A stretch of DNA of 41,124 nucleotides from Halanaerobiales bacterium (GCA_023128035.1 JAGMES010000029.1:1-41124); one strand, 5' to 3'; shown: positions 1-8,070, counted from the first letter of the stretch. The notes: generated from the letters alone by a model not told the origin. Numbers and translations: made by a program.

Positions 1-248
1 AAAGAACCGGTGCCTGCCAAGTAATCTTCAACAGCTGCTATCTTCAGTTCTTTAGAATAGCTTGTATTCCTTTGTTGAGGGAGTCGTCCAGATTCTCCCA
101 TTGATCTATAAATTCTAATCCATTCGTTAACCGATCTCTGATTAACTGATAGTTCATCACTAATTTTTTGAACACTCTTAATACCATTTAAGTAATCTTT
201 TACTGCCGTTACCTTCACTTCAAATATAATTTTAGGCTTTCTTCCCAT
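1..248 (-). CDS. IS3-family transposase OrfA, N-terminal part
   Basis: The minus strand encodes 82 codons from an ATG at 248 and then leaves the window. The product begins MGRKPKIIFEVKVTAVKDYL and continues with a helix-turn-helix region that includes SVNQRSVNEWIRIY. A second similar helical unit begins with SYSKELKIAAVEDYL. Two successive HTH units are typical of IS150-like OrfA proteins, which bind the element ends. A ribosome binding site (GAGGGGAG) lies about 9 bases upstream of the ATG. The OrfB catalytic subunit would lie outside the window. Confidence 0.75.
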   Translation of the reverse strand, partial: MGRKPKIIFEVKVTAVKDYLNGIKSVQKISDELSVNQRSVNEWIRIYRSMGESGRLPQQRNTSYSKELKIAAVEDYLAGTGS

Positions 249-309
249 GATAAAACTCCCCTCATAATAAACAGTTATATTATTTTAACTGTCTACCATA
301 AGGGGAGCA
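1..309 (-). mobile_element. IS3-family insertion sequence, left-end part
   Basis: The element reads leftwards and runs off the window. Its outer end is placed at 309 because the minus strand there begins with TG followed by TCCCCTTATGG. This fits the TG...CA termini of the IS3 family, and the transposase reading frame starts about 60 bases inside. Only the first 309 bases are visible, so the second end, the target duplication and intactness cannot be judged. A short inverted repeat (ACAGTT...AACTGT, about 271-292) lies between the end and the gene. Confidence 0.7.
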
Positions 310-340
310 TATCAAGCAATAAGCTTGCAGGGGTGTTTTT

Positions 341-976
341 TTAGTTCATTTTTGAAGATATATATTCTTTTAAGTCATACATTTTAATCTCAGAACTATC
401 AGTTAAATCTCGTAAAGTGTTTTCTGGAGTTAATCCTAATTGTTCAAAGTTAACATTGAATTTTTTTTCTAACATTTCTTTAGTTACTCCCCACTCAAAA
501 ACTTGTGACAGCGGTGTTCCCCCTTTAGGCTCAGTATATGTCTCGGTATGCGGGGCAATGGTAGATGTTGGTTCAGTTATATTCTCAACCGCTTCAGAAT
601 CTGGTTCAACTAATCCTATATAGGCTGCTACAAATTCTTGAACATCAGAGACACCCAAATGCTCTTCTGCTATTCCTTCCAGTTCTAATGCTTCAAGATT
701 TTTTAGTTGACTATTTACTGGGAAGGATTGAGGTAAGTTTAGACCTTTATAGAAGTCACCTTTTGGAATTTCAAAGAGTTCTAATACTTCTGCAACAGTA
801 TATGATCCTCGAATATCATATGGATCATAATTTTCCTCAAAAGAGCCATTTTTTATTAATTTTGGAGTTGTAGTTCTTTCAGTTCTCCAATAGCTAGTTA
901 ACATGGAACCACCAATTGTTAAACCAAAACATAGAAAGATAATCAAGGTAAGAGTGTAAAAGTTTAACTTTTTCAT
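341..976 (-). CDS. Membrane-anchored protein, partner of the 4Fe-4S membrane protein
   Basis: The family is not confidently recognised. The 211 residues start with a signal anchor (hydrophobic residues about 8-28) and continue as an extracytoplasmic domain. Two helical segments look related: one around residues 58-120 (DIRGSYTVAEVLELF ... LGVSDVQEFVAAYI) and one around 160-211 (VTKEMLEKKFNV ... MYDLKEYI). They are joined by a Thr/Glu/Pro-rich linker. The start codon overlaps the stop of the upstream Fe-S gene by one base (TAATG), so the two are almost certainly co-translated and probably form one complex. I recall similar small repeat proteins next to NapH/NosR-type polyferredoxins, but the role is unknown. 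The IS end lies about 30 bases beyond the stop. Confidence 0.75.
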   Translation of the reverse strand: MKKLNFYTLTLIIFLCFGLTIGGSMLTSYWRTERTTTPKLIKNGSFEENYDPYDIRGSYTVAEVLELFEIPKGDFYKGLNLPQSFPVNSQLKNLEALELEGIAEEHLGVSDVQEFVAAYIGLVEPDSEAVENITEPTSTIAPHTETYTEPKGGTPLSQVFEWGVTKEMLEKKFNVNFEQLGLTPENTLRDLTDSSEIKMYDLKEYISSKMN

Positions 977-1797
977 TATTCGCTCACCTCGTTAAATTTT
1001 CCAACTTGATATTCTAAGGTATCAGATTTAGCCGGACAGATAGAAACACATTTACCACAGCGAACACAGATAGAAGAAGTAATTTTTGATTTATTATCTA
1101 CATCAATATCCATAGGACATTCGCGGTTACAGATTCCACAATCTAGACATTGTTTTTCGTTTCTATGAATTTTAAAGATACTGATTTTATTAAAGAGTCC
1201 ATTGATTGCTCCTAAGGGGCATGCATATTTACACCAAGCTCTTTCTTCAATTAATCCTGCTAGGATAGTAATGCCAAGTATTACAAAAGATATAATGCTA
1301 AGCTCATCTGACCAGATATTAAAGAGAGTATGATATGGATCATATGGTGCAAAGAAGAGTTTACCAGTTTCAACAGTTTTGTAGAGTATGATAGCAAGGA
1401 AAATATATCTAAAAGCTTGTAAAAAAGGTTTGATTTTCTTTGGAATAAATTTGTTATAGCGTTTTTTGAAAATTTTTCTGCCTAAACGTCCGATGTATTC
1501 TTGAACTGTACCGAAAGGACAAATCCACCCACAGAAAGCTGCACCTAAGAATATGCCCATAGCTATTACACTCCACATTAGAACTATATTAGATGTATGA
1601 AGTTTCTTAACAATAATATCCTGTGTAATCATACTATAAAGGGTTGCTATACCGCCAAGAGGACAGATTGCATGGAGATTTGGATTAGAAGGTAAGAATG
1701 ACCATCCTTTTTCTGCTACTAAATGATTAAATGAGATTAAGAGAATCAGAATCAAAAAGATTGCCTGAACCGTGTAACGGATTTTTTGTGATTTCAT
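976..1797 (-). CDS. Polytopic 4Fe-4S membrane protein (NapH/YccM/NosR-C type)
   Basis: This is a 273-residue integral membrane ferredoxin expected to pass electrons between a membrane pool and an extracytoplasmic or peripheral partner. It shows about five hydrophobic helices and the paired motifs of the family, CGWICPFG and CKYACPLG. A C-terminal two-cluster ferredoxin domain follows (CLDCGICNRECP and CVRCGKCVSICP). The start is set at the ATG at 1797 because a strong GAGGAGG site lies 8 bases upstream. An in-frame ATG 15 codons earlier would sit at the predicted transcription start. The gene is read from the sigma-54 promoter at 1852-1870 and is followed by the 211-residue partner with TAATG coupling. 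The terminal reductase is not in the window, so the electron acceptor is unknown. Confidence 0.88.
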   Translation of the reverse strand: MKSQKIRYTVQAIFLILILLISFNHLVAEKGWSFLPSNPNLHAICPLGGIATLYSMITQDIIVKKLHTSNIVLMWSVIAMGIFLGAAFCGWICPFGTVQEYIGRLGRKIFKKRYNKFIPKKIKPFLQAFRYIFLAIILYKTVETGKLFFAPYDPYHTLFNIWSDELSIISFVILGITILAGLIEERAWCKYACPLGAINGLFNKISIFKIHRNEKQCLDCGICNRECPMDIDVDNKSKITSSICVRCGKCVSICPAKSDTLEYQVGKFNEVSE

Positions 1798-1851
1798 TTG
1801 TTTTGCCTCCTCATAAATTTTTCTTGTCAAACACATATACACCTACATTCT

Positions 1852-1870
1852 AATGCACAAACCGTGCCAA
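1852..1870 (-). promoter_or_regulatory. Sigma-54 (-24/-12) promoter
   Basis: The minus strand reads TTGGCACGGTTTGTGCATT. It matches the RpoN consensus TGGCACG-N4-TTGCA, with the invariant GG (1868-1867) and GC (1856-1855) exactly 10 bases apart. The predicted start of transcription is near 1843, about 46 bases before the Fe-S gene start codon at 1797. Confidence 0.88.
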
Positions 1871-1938
1871 CTTTAAAAAAGCGATACAGATGGCGTGATT
1901 ACGTATTTTAAAAATATGATTTGCGTTATTTATGAGAT

Positions 1939-1994
1939 AAGTGTGAAAAAATTGCATAGTAGAAGAAAAATATAGTGTGCAAAAGTTACACAGT
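1939..1994. promoter_or_regulatory. Two enhancer-like boxes (UAS) for the adjacent NtrC-type regulator
   Basis: Two 22-base direct copies occupy 1939-1960 and 1973-1994 and agree at 17 of 22 positions (common core AGTGTG-M-AAAA-R-TT-R-CA). Their starts are 34 bases apart, close to three helical turns. The second copy is itself a partial palindrome, TGTG...CACA at 1976-1992. Their centres lie about 107 and 141 bases upstream of the start predicted from the sigma-54 promoter, the usual position for NtrC-family enhancers. Assignment to the regulator encoded next door is inference. Confidence 0.7.
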
Positions 1995-2084
1995 TTCATT
2001 AGTGGTATGCATTTTTTAGCAGGTAAATATACTTTTGTGTAGAAATCTTTTTAGAATCTGGTTTTTATAGAAAGGAGAAGTGTT

Positions 2085-3290
2085 GTGAAAAAAAAATCCA
2101 CTCCGTTTCACTGGCTATTTTCTGCTGTCTGGGTGATTTTGATATGCTCTGTAATCTTTTTTTTGGTTTCTTCATATTTAAAGGAAGTGGAACTGATCAA
2201 CAATACTGCAAGATTGGAACTATTACAGGTTTCGTTCGCTTTTCATCCAAAAACGGTCAGTCTAACTTCGGAAAATGAAGGAATTATTTATTATTATCTG
2301 ATAAATTCAGATGGCACTTTAGTTGAAGAGAGCATCACGAATTCAGAACTTGCCTTGAAGAAAATAATATTTCCTGAAGAAGATTTGAGATTTATCCATC
2401 GGAAGCTGGAAGGGAAGGATATTTTGCAGCTGGAAAAATTGCTTCGTAAAGGTAGGGAAACAGAGGAAAAACAAGGTTTAATTATTGGGATGGATTATGA
2501 TCCTTATTTGAACCATGAGTATCGAGCTTTGATAAAGTATCTTTTGATGCTTATTGGTATATTAGGGCTTGTAGCGCTTGCTATTATTAGTAGAAAAAAA
2601 TGGGTAGCGATTCAAACTGAAATGGTGCGAAATGAACGTTTTATTTATACAGGGAAACTAAGTCGTCAGGTTGCCCATGAGATTAAAAATCCTCTAGGGG
2701 TAATGCAGGCAACGGTGGATTATCTTAAAGAGCTGGATGATCCTGATATGATGAAAGAAGAACTTGAAGATATTAGTGGAGAAATTCAACGTTTGAATCG
2801 TTTGGTAGAAAGGATAAGAACTTTTGCTAAAGGTGAGAAACCTAATCTGGAAAAGATTGAAGTTGGCACTTTTTTAAATATATTTGTTCAGCGAGTTCAG
2901 CACCGATTTCCAGGGCTTATAGCATCATTTGATGATCCAGGATCTAAAGTGAAGGTTTGCGTAGATCGTGATCAATTAACTCAGGTTTTCTTAAATCTTG
3001 TTCAGAATAGTTATCAAAGTTATAGTGATGATATTTCGCCAGAAGAACGTAAGATTCTACTGGGGATGCACTTTAATCGCCGTAATGTGGAAATTTTTAT
3101 ACAGGATTGGGGAGAACCAATTCCTAAGGAGATTAAAGATAAACTATTTGATCCCTTTGTAACCAGTAAAACAAATGGTTCAGGATTGGGATTAGCGATT
3201 TCACGTCAAATTTTGAAGGCTCACAATGGTCAATTACTTTTGCAGGCGGATGATGATTCAAAGCGTTTTACGGTTATTTTACCTTTATAA
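2085..3290 (+). CDS. Membrane sensor histidine kinase (NtrB/NtrY/AtoS-like)
   Basis: The 401-residue protein has a transmembrane helix at about 11-31, an extracytoplasmic sensor segment at about 32-147 and a second helix at about 148-168. A kinase core follows: the H-box VAHEIKNP carries the phospho-accepting His198, the N-box has DQLTQVFLNLVQNS, the G1 box is DWGEPIP, and the G2 box is GSGLGLAIS. There is no recognisable PAS or HAMP domain, so the signal is probably sensed by the outside segment. The GTG start at 2085 is supported by AAAGGAG 7 bases upstream. The gene is followed 25 bases later by its response regulator and is divergent from the Fe-S operon, so the pair probably control that operon. 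The ligand is unknown. Confidence 0.9.
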   Translation: MKKKSTPFHWLFSAVWVILICSVIFFLVSSYLKEVELINNTARLELLQVSFAFHPKTVSLTSENEGIIYYYLINSDGTLVEESITNSELALKKIIFPEEDLRFIHRKLEGKDILQLEKLLRKGRETEEKQGLIIGMDYDPYLNHEYRALIKYLLMLIGILGLVALAIISRKKWVAIQTEMVRNERFIYTGKLSRQVAHEIKNPLGVMQATVDYLKELDDPDMMKEELEDISGEIQRLNRLVERIRTFAKGEKPNLEKIEVGTFLNIFVQRVQHRFPGLIASFDDPGSKVKVCVDRDQLTQVFLNLVQNSYQSYSDDISPEERKILLGMHFNRRNVEIFIQDWGEPIPKEIKDKLFDPFVTSKTNGSGLGLAISRQILKAHNGQLLLQADDDSKRFTVILPL

Positions 3291-3315
3291 TTTTAAGATT
3301 GTGTGGTGAATGTTA

Positions 3316-4641
3316 ATGCGAATTTTGATGATTGATGATGAAGCAAAATTGAGAGAAAAAGTAGGCAAATTCCTTGCATTAAAAGGGCATGAATTATTAG
3401 AGGCTGGAACAGGTGAAGAAGGTTTGCTGATTCTTAAAGAAAATGATATAGAATTAGTTTTACTTGATTTACGAATGCCAGGAATGGATGGACTAGCCTG
3501 TTTAAAAGAGATTAAAGCTATGGGATGGTCTGGAGAGGTTATTATGATTTCTGCTCATGGTGAAATTAGTGATGCAGTGGAAGCGATGAAGGTTGGGGCA
3601 TATGATTACTTGACGAAACCTTTTTATTTGGATGATTTATTGATGAAGATTAAGAAGTTGGATGAGAAGATTCGTTTGACACAGAGTAATAATTATTTAA
3701 AAGATCTAAATCGAGTTTCTTTTGTCTGTAAAAGTCCGGTGAAAATGCAAATGATGGAGAATATAAAAAGAGTGGCTACTGCAGGTGCTCCTGTTCTATT
3801 GACAGGAGAGACAGGTGTAGGAAAAGAGGTAATGGCAAGACAAATACATGAATTAAGTGGACGTGAGGGGAATTTCGTTCCCATTAACTGTGGAGCTATT
3901 CCCGAAAATTTGATGGAGTCAGAACTTTTTGGACATGAGAAGGGGGCATTTAGTGGAGCTTATCAAAGAAAGATAGGGAAGATTGAGCTTGCTCAAGGTG
4001 GTACTATCTTTTTAGATGAGATTGGTGAACTTCCTCTAAATATGCAAGTTAAACTTTTAAGGGTATTGCAGGAAAACGAGATGGAGAGAATCGGGGGAAC
4101 GAAAACTATCGCTCTCGATAATCAGATTATTGCAGCTACTAATCGAGATCTAGAGGTTGAGATTGCTGAAAGACGATTTAGAGAAGACTTGTATTATCGT
4201 TTAAATGTACTGAATTTTCAAATTCCACCTTTAAGGGAGAGGAAAGAAGATATTATACCTTTAACAGAATATTTTATAGCAGAGATGAATCAGAAATTAG
4301 GAAAAAAAGTTTCCAAAGTATCTGATGAAGTGAAAGAACAATTGCTAAGTTACGATTATCCAGGTAATGTGCGTGAATTGAAAAATCTGGTTGAAAGGTC
4401 AATGATTCTTTCTACAGGTGATGAATTGGAACTTTTTTTTAACATAAATTTTAAAGTGAAAGAAAGAATTGATAAAAAGGTAGCATTGGATTTTAATAAT
4501 CTTACTCTTGCTGAGATAGAATCTTCAAGAATAAGGGAAGCGTTAATAAAAAATAATGGAAATAGAACTCATGCAGCAGCAGAGTTAGGGATTTCGCGTC
4601 GAACGATTATTAATAAGATTAAACAATATGGGTTGGAGTAA
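3316..4641 (+). CDS. Sigma-54-dependent response regulator (NtrC family)
   Basis: This is a three-domain activator of about 441 residues. The receiver begins MRILMIDDE, has acceptor Asp51 in LLDLRMPG, and has the conserved Lys in LTKPF. The AAA+ domain has Walker A GETGVGK (164-170), the sigma-54 contact loop GAFSGA (210-215) and Walker B GGTIFLDEIGE. A Fis-type HTH closes the protein (RTHAAAELGISRRTIINKI). GAFSGA is a conservative variant of GAFTGA. An ATG at 3310 is also in frame, but GTGGTG at 3303-3308 fits the ATG at 3316 better. The partner kinase lies immediately upstream. The only sigma-54 promoter I found in the window is the divergent one at 1852-1870, making it the likely target. 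Confidence 0.93.
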   Translation: MRILMIDDEAKLREKVGKFLALKGHELLEAGTGEEGLLILKENDIELVLLDLRMPGMDGLACLKEIKAMGWSGEVIMISAHGEISDAVEAMKVGAYDYLTKPFYLDDLLMKIKKLDEKIRLTQSNNYLKDLNRVSFVCKSPVKMQMMENIKRVATAGAPVLLTGETGVGKEVMARQIHELSGREGNFVPINCGAIPENLMESELFGHEKGAFSGAYQRKIGKIELAQGGTIFLDEIGELPLNMQVKLLRVLQENEMERIGGTKTIALDNQIIAATNRDLEVEIAERRFREDLYYRLNVLNFQIPPLRERKEDIIPLTEYFIAEMNQKLGKKVSKVSDEVKEQLLSYDYPGNVRELKNLVERSMILSTGDELELFFNINFKVKERIDKKVALDFNNLTLAEIESSRIREALIKNNGNRTHAAAELGISRRTIINKIKQYGLE

Positions 4642-4648
4642 AAAAAAC

Positions 4649-4730
4649 ACTACATACGATATGAATAACAGTAAGTAGAAATGTTATAAATTTATCAATC
4701 TACTTTTAAGTTTTCATATCGCTATGTAGT
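4649..4730. terminator. Long hairpin between convergent genes, probably a bidirectional terminator
   Basis: ACTACATACGATATGAA (4649-4665) pairs with TTCATATCGCTATGTAGT (4713-4730) with one bulge. An inner stem AAGTAGA/TCTACTT lies inside. The structure has A-tracts on the left and T-tracts on the right, so it can end transcription of both the response regulator and the minus-strand cassette. Confidence 0.7.
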
Positions 4731-4739
4731 ATTTGTTTT

Positions 4740-5408
4740 TTAATTTTTATTTTCAAGTATAGGTAATAACAATTTTTTTAGTTTACTAATTTCTGCTTGT
4801 TGCTCAAAAACTTGTTGTAAGACGAATTTTTGAAAAAGTTTAGTTCTATTTTCATTGACAATACTGAGAATGGCACGAATTTTTGATGAATCTACTTTAA
4901 ATTCTTTTGAGAATCTTTCAACATTATCCTCGAACGAATCGAAATTATATACAAAATTAATACAAATATTACCTACAAACCTGACTAAGCTATGTTCCCA
5001 TTCAGAATTAAAAGGTGGAATGATATTGGGATTTTTTGAAGAAAGTATTAAATTTTCGATTATATATTTGCAGTAACTTTTTAGCTCTTCATTATCATGA
5101 ATTTGATTAATAATTTCTATGTCTTCAGATAACTTAAGTTTTGTTATACATTTACTTTTTGCATGTGATACGATACATTCTCCTATAGTGCTATCAATTT
5201 CTGCTTCGATAGCTATAAAATTTTCCGAATTGGATAATTGGTCTATTATGTAATTAACTACTTCTTGTAATATATCAGATCCTCCATATTGATGAGCAAC
5301 TTTTTCTAACTTTTCATAGTCTTTTTTTGCAGCGGTAATTAGTTCAAGTCGTTGATTTTTATCTAAAGCTTTATACCACTCATTAAATTGTTCAAAAAAA
5401 TTTGCCAT
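4740..5408 (-). CDS. Hypothetical protein, third gene of the nitrilase cassette
   Basis: Not recognised. The 222 residues are predicted mostly alpha-helical and rich in Glu, Lys, Ile and Asn, with no membrane segment or signal peptide. The C-terminus (LQQVFEQQAEISKLKKLL) has coiled-coil character, which suggests oligomerisation or binding to a partner. The ATG at 5408 lies one base after the stop of the preceding winged-helix gene, with AGGAG inside that gene's last codons, so the two are translationally coupled. It is the last gene before the hairpin at 4649-4730. It could be a regulator, an effector or an antitoxin-like partner, and nothing in the sequence decides between these. Confidence 0.7.
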   Translation of the reverse strand: MANFFEQFNEWYKALDKNQRLELITAAKKDYEKLEKVAHQYGGSDILQEVVNYIIDQLSNSENFIAIEAEIDSTIGECIVSHAKSKCITKLKLSEDIEIINQIHDNEELKSYCKYIIENLILSSKNPNIIPPFNSEWEHSLVRFVGNICINFVYNFDSFEDNVERFSKEFKVDSSKIRAILSIVNENRTKLFQKFVLQQVFEQQAEISKLKKLLLPILENKN

Positions 5409-5409
5409 A

Positions 5410-6240
5410 TTATTTTTCTCCTTTCTGGAAATTATATTTATAAAAAGGTTTCCACTCTGTATTTTTAGAAGAAATAATTTCTATATATTCAAGTTTCTTG
5501 TTGTGTGAATTTAAAAAATCATCAGTTTCTATATATTGTAATGTGTTATTTAGTATGTGGTTTAAGGTGTTATTGAAATTGTAGCAAAAATTATGACAAA
5601 TATATTCAACTTTATGATATTCATAATTTTGCTTCAACTCCACTATTACTTGTTCTGGCTGTTTTTTTTCAGCTAGTGATATAACTAAATCTTGAAATAT
5701 ATTTATAAGTTCTTCGGTTTCATCAATTTTTAGATATCGTTCTAATAGAACTTTTGCTTTTAATGATAAACTATAAATTTTAATATTTAAAAAATCTGTA
5801 TATTTAATGAGTTCTTTTTTTATTAAAACATTTAACTCTTGCTTTATAAATTTTAGTGGTAAATCAAGTTTTTTAGAAATGCATTTTATATCGGCTTCGC
5901 CGACGAAGTAAATTATTCTTAAAATGTCATAGTTTATTCCTTCTAATGAATTTAAGAATTCTTTAGAAAGTTTTTCGGAATTAATATTATTTGCAATTTG
6001 AATTAAAATTTCTAGTTTGCCTAAAATATAGCTAGGTTGATCAAAAGAATCAATGGTAAATTTTGACCATTTTTTATAGCACTGTTTAAGTTCAAATATA
6101 TTTTTTTCGGGTATTATATAGGACGTTTCATAACTATGTAATATCAACTGATATATGAGGGCTCCAATAGATTGTTCTATCTGGTCATTATCAATATCTT
6201 GACACTTAATTTTATTGATGAACTCTGTTATTTCATTCAT
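5410..6240 (-). CDS. Winged-helix-like hypothetical protein, second gene of the nitrilase cassette
   Basis: This is a 276-residue soluble protein. Residues about 104-165 look like a winged helix-turn-helix: a helix (YDILRIIYFVG), a second helix (IKCISKKLDLP), a recognition helix (KFIKQELNVLIKKELIKY), then short strands (IKIYSLS). The flanking parts are helical and unrecognised. The ATG at 6240 overlaps the end of the upstream nitrilase-fold gene by 8 bases, with a strong GGGAGGG site 6-7 bases away. The wing could bind DNA and control the cassette, or act as a protein-binding module. The DNA is strikingly AT-rich compared with neighbouring genes. Confidence 0.7.
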   Translation of the reverse strand: MNEITEFINKIKCQDIDNDQIEQSIGALIYQLILHSYETSYIIPEKNIFELKQCYKKWSKFTIDSFDQPSYILGKLEILIQIANNINSEKLSKEFLNSLEGINYDILRIIYFVGEADIKCISKKLDLPLKFIKQELNVLIKKELIKYTDFLNIKIYSLSLKAKVLLERYLKIDETEELINIFQDLVISLAEKKQPEQVIVELKQNYEYHKVEYICHNFCYNFNNTLNHILNNTLQYIETDDFLNSHNKKLEYIEIISSKNTEWKPFYKYNFQKGEK

Positions 6241-7765
6241 GATTTAGCCCTCCCAGATTGTGAAAATTTAAAACCAACCATTCAGTGTTTTTCTCTAAAT
6301 TAGATTGCTGATTTAGTTTTATTTTATGTTTTATCTCTTTAAAAGGAACATAGCTATATGCAGCATGATTTGAGTAATGATGGTTAGAGATAACTGTAGT
6401 AGCTGATAGTTGATTCCCGTAATGTATGGTCATGTTTGAAAATTTACCACTAAGCGTATTGGTCATTGCAGGACAGAAAATTAAGTTAACACCTATATCT
6501 CTTAAATCCTTATCACGTTCTCCTCCACTAAAGTCAGCACAAATTAAAACCATAAGCCTGCCTAAAGGAAAGTCAAAAATGGTATATTTAGAATATGGGT
6601 CATATAGATCCTCTATATCAGAAATTTCTTCATTATCTCTTAATTCACCTTCAATAGATTTTTTAAATTTATTTTTTTTGGGCTGATAGAATAGTTCTTT
6701 ACCGAATTGGTTGTAAATGTATGATCTATTACATTTATATGTTTCAGAATCTTGAGAAATAACTTCATGATAAGAGCCTGCTATTGTTAATAAAATTTCA
6801 TGGTCGTGTTCACAAGAAATGTTTTTTATTTTTTCACTAATCCAACTTTTTAATTCAGGTGGAACAGAAAGTTCAGGAAAAATTAATATATTAGCTTTGT
6901 TTTTTACTGTCATATTTAAAGCATTTTCAATGTTTATTTTAAGCGTATCTAGATTTTTATAATCTTCAAATCGAAATCTATAGCCTTTTTCTTCAGCGAT
7001 AAAGTCAGATTTTATCATAGATTCCATTTGAACTTCTTTATTAACACCTAGAGTATCAGTTTGTATTTTGATGTTTTCAATTTGGGGATAAAATAAAAAA
7101 TCTCTTCCAGATATTTTTTTCCATTTGAATAAACGCGAAAAGTTATTTATAACTATTAGATTATCAAAAAAATTATATAATGAGTCCATAGGAACTTTTT
7201 CTACTGGTTTATATTGAGTTGTATATTGTAAATGATCGTTGATAAAGTTTACAGCTTTGACGTGTAAAACATCTTGTCCATTAATATGATAGATTGGTAA
7301 ATCTATATTGTTACCTTCCCAATATCTTTGACGAATTTTATCACTATAACGGTCTAAAGCTTTCAAGACTGCTATAACTAAAAGTGCTGCTTCGATAATT
7401 TTTATCTGATTCTCTCTAAAGTAGTTCTCTAAAAAAGTCGCTAATAGTTTGGATGAGCTTAGAAGGGAAAATGTTCGAATTTCCCTTTGATTAGATTTAA
7501 AATAATCCATAAGTGTGTGTTGATATTTCATATAGGTACTACGTTTTTTTTCATCACTAAAAAAGTTTATGATTTGATTATTTGAGCTAATATATTTATA
7601 TAGATGAATAAATAGTTGTCCATATGTCAGTTCTAAAGCTAAATTTTCAAAACCACAGATTGTGGTATCCGGGTATTTAGTGCATTCTATATTTTCTTCG
7701 AATATATTAATAGCCTCGCAGTTTTTACATATAAAACACAAACCAGAAAATTTTTGATTATTCAT
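6233..7765 (-). CDS. Nitrilase-superfamily (carbon-nitrogen hydrolase) protein with Cys-rich N-terminus
   Basis: This 510-residue protein is much longer than a plain nitrilase (about 260-300 residues). The C-terminal half carries the expected triad: Glu298 in LIFPELS, Lys363, 364 or 366 in YQPKKNKF, and nucleophile Cys409 in VLICADFS. The strand pattern around these motifs fits the CN-hydrolase fold, which cleaves non-peptide amide or nitrile bonds through a thioester. The first 250 residues are unrecognised and begin with a zinc-ribbon-like cluster (Cys10, 13, 16, 28, 37). The sequence is distant from the biosynthetic nitrilases I know, and no substrate can be named. It heads a tightly overlapping three-gene operon; AAAGGAGATATTAG precedes the ATG at 7765. 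Nitrilase domains also occur fused to defence reverse transcriptases (DRT1/UG1), so a defence role is one option. Confidence 0.82.
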   Translation of the reverse strand: MNNQKFSGLCFICKNCEAINIFEENIECTKYPDTTICGFENLALELTYGQLFIHLYKYISSNNQIINFFSDEKKRSTYMKYQHTLMDYFKSNQREIRTFSLLSSSKLLATFLENYFRENQIKIIEAALLVIAVLKALDRYSDKIRQRYWEGNNIDLPIYHINGQDVLHVKAVNFINDHLQYTTQYKPVEKVPMDSLYNFFDNLIVINNFSRLFKWKKISGRDFLFYPQIENIKIQTDTLGVNKEVQMESMIKSDFIAEEKGYRFRFEDYKNLDTLKINIENALNMTVKNKANILIFPELSVPPELKSWISEKIKNISCEHDHEILLTIAGSYHEVISQDSETYKCNRSYIYNQFGKELFYQPKKNKFKKSIEGELRDNEEISDIEDLYDPYSKYTIFDFPLGRLMVLICADFSGGERDKDLRDIGVNLIFCPAMTNTLSGKFSNMTIHYGNQLSATTVISNHHYSNHAAYSYVPFKEIKHKIKLNQQSNLEKNTEWLVLNFHNLGGLNHE

Positions 7766-7932
7766 ATCTAATATCTCCTTTTTTAGCAGATGTTATACTG
7801 ATAAAACTTATACTTCAAAAAACATATATATAAATTTCGATAAATATTCCCAATATCCTTCAAAACATAAGTATTTTTCATGATAAATATTAAATTGATT
7901 TACAACTAGATAATAAATATATAAGGAAAGAC
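7766..7932. other. AT-rich spacer upstream of the nitrilase cassette
   Basis: The spacer between divergent transcription units must hold the promoter of the minus-strand cassette. The best candidate I can see on the minus strand is a TATAAC -10 element near 7790 with a poor -35 match. No clear operator or attachment site was seen. Confidence 0.35.
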
Positions 7933-7961
7933 TTGACATCAATAAGAGTATTGTATACAAT
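7933..7961 (+). promoter_or_regulatory. Sigma-A-type promoter of the riboswitch/antiporter unit
   Basis: TTGACA at 7933-7938 and TACAAT at 7956-7961 are separated by exactly 17 bases. The predicted start of transcription is near 7968, 20 bases before the aptamer. Confidence 0.8.
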
Positions 7962-7987
7962 AAAAATGTCAACAGAAACTTAATAGT

Positions 7988-8070
7988 GGTGGTGGAGCTC
8001 ACCGTACAAATTCCTTTAAATAAGGACAATGGCTCCTGTTTGTACTTATTGTATAAGCAGGGGCTTTTTT
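7988..8070 (+). ncRNA. Fluoride riboswitch (crcB motif) with transcription terminator
   Basis: The segment GGTGGTGGAGCTCACC (7988-8003) follows the P1/loop pattern of crcB aptamers (GGxGATGGxxTTCxCC). It is followed by a TCCTT/AAGGA stem (8012-8026) and then AATGGCTCCTG. In the known fold the loop GGAG (7994-7997) can form the pseudoknot with CTCC (8033-8036). The same CTCC lies in the left arm of a 15-bp terminator hairpin (8031-8045 with 8051-8065) followed by a T6 run. Ligand binding should therefore free read-through into the antiporter gene. Identification is by eye; a covariance-model search would settle it. Confidence 0.82.

Noticed and set aside
1798..1842. Upstream ATG extending the Fe-S membrane protein by 15 residues
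   Set aside because: That ATG falls at the predicted sigma-54 transcription start, whereas GAGGAGG is correctly spaced for the ATG at 1797.
7808..8029. Minus-strand open frame covering the riboswitch and its promoter
   Set aside because: The conserved riboswitch and the 17-base-spaced promoter on the plus strand explain this region better, and the frame lacks a ribosome binding site.
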